Part shown: piece after piece, positions 5,466 through 5,488 of the stretch
Position numbering within the stretch: position 1 is the stretch's first letter
Layout of the letters: the number at the start of each line of letters is the position of its first letter
Assembly: GCA_964400655.1 (NCBI GenBank)
Contig: CAYNVN010000158.1
Span: 1 to 5,488, forward strand
Origin: B16-G9 sp964400655
GTDB lineage: Bacteria; Bacteroidota; Bacteroidia; Bacteroidales; F082
Direction: 5' to 3'
DNA length: 5,488 nucleotides
The notes under the pieces: generated by a model
What the model was told of the DNA's origin: nothing
Seen by the model: the letters and a program-made list of their open reading frames with translations, nothing else
The model's database searches: none
Translations under genes and position numbers: made by a program

Positions 5466-5488
5466 CCCGCCCTACCCGCATAACCCCA

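Larger units (their letters stand above)
4983..5488. other. Repeat-rich intergenic region without a credible gene
   Basis: About 500 bp upstream of the surface-protein gene hold no convincing coding sequence. The open frames here run across inverted repeats and encode low-complexity peptides. The left part (about 5028-5085) is G-rich and ends in nine T residues with no stem before them. The middle holds a 32-nt hairpin element (5111-5142), short direct repeats and a 153-bp imperfect inverted repeat (5236-5388). The right end is AT-rich with repeated TTTTTGA-like units. The composition and repeats resemble a dispersed-repeat landing zone rather than one regulatory region. Confidence 0.7.

Noticed and set aside
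5200..5481. Open frame of 93 codons on the minus strand at the right end
   Set aside because: It covers the AT-rich short repeats (Lys/Ser/Asn-rich peptide) and then the same inverted repeat read backwards. This is a typical false gene over repeats.

Overview
The window comes from a member of the Bacteroidota. Three independent signs agree. The large protein ends in the gliding-motility-associated C-terminal (CHU_C) domain used by the type IX secretion system. The gene order rplM-rpsI-rpsB is the usual one in the phylum. The promoter in front of rplM matches the Bacteroidota consensus, TTTG, then 19 bp, then TAnnTTTG, and the starts have AT-rich leaders without a clear Shine-Dalgarno sequence. 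The exact genus cannot be read from this window.

All supported genes lie on the minus strand, so the transcription order is right to left. Bases 4983-5488 hold no credible gene. They are a repeat-rich intergenic region with a 153-bp imperfect inverted repeat, two oppositely oriented copies of a 32-nt hairpin element (one nested in the 153-bp unit), and AT-rich short repeats. Next comes a 1164-residue secreted modular surface protein (1464-4958): signal peptide, choice-of-anchor L domain, a Calx-beta-like domain, about five Ig-like repeats, three PKD domains and the CHU_C sorting domain.

A short hairpin terminator (about 1326-1350) ends that gene. Its U-tract runs directly into the -33 element of the rplM promoter. 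The ribosomal operon then reads rplM (L13), 8 bp, rpsI (S9), a 116-bp spacer, rpsB (S2). The S2 gene runs off the left edge of the window after 93 codons. The rpsI-rpsB spacer holds a two-part hairpin with a GNRA tetraloop in the transcript, a candidate regulatory or processing element.

The ribosomal genes act together in translation. The surface protein is functionally separate and only abuts them. I see no complete undescribed multi-gene system here. The least explained parts are the nested repeat cluster at the right end and the RNA structure ahead of rpsB.
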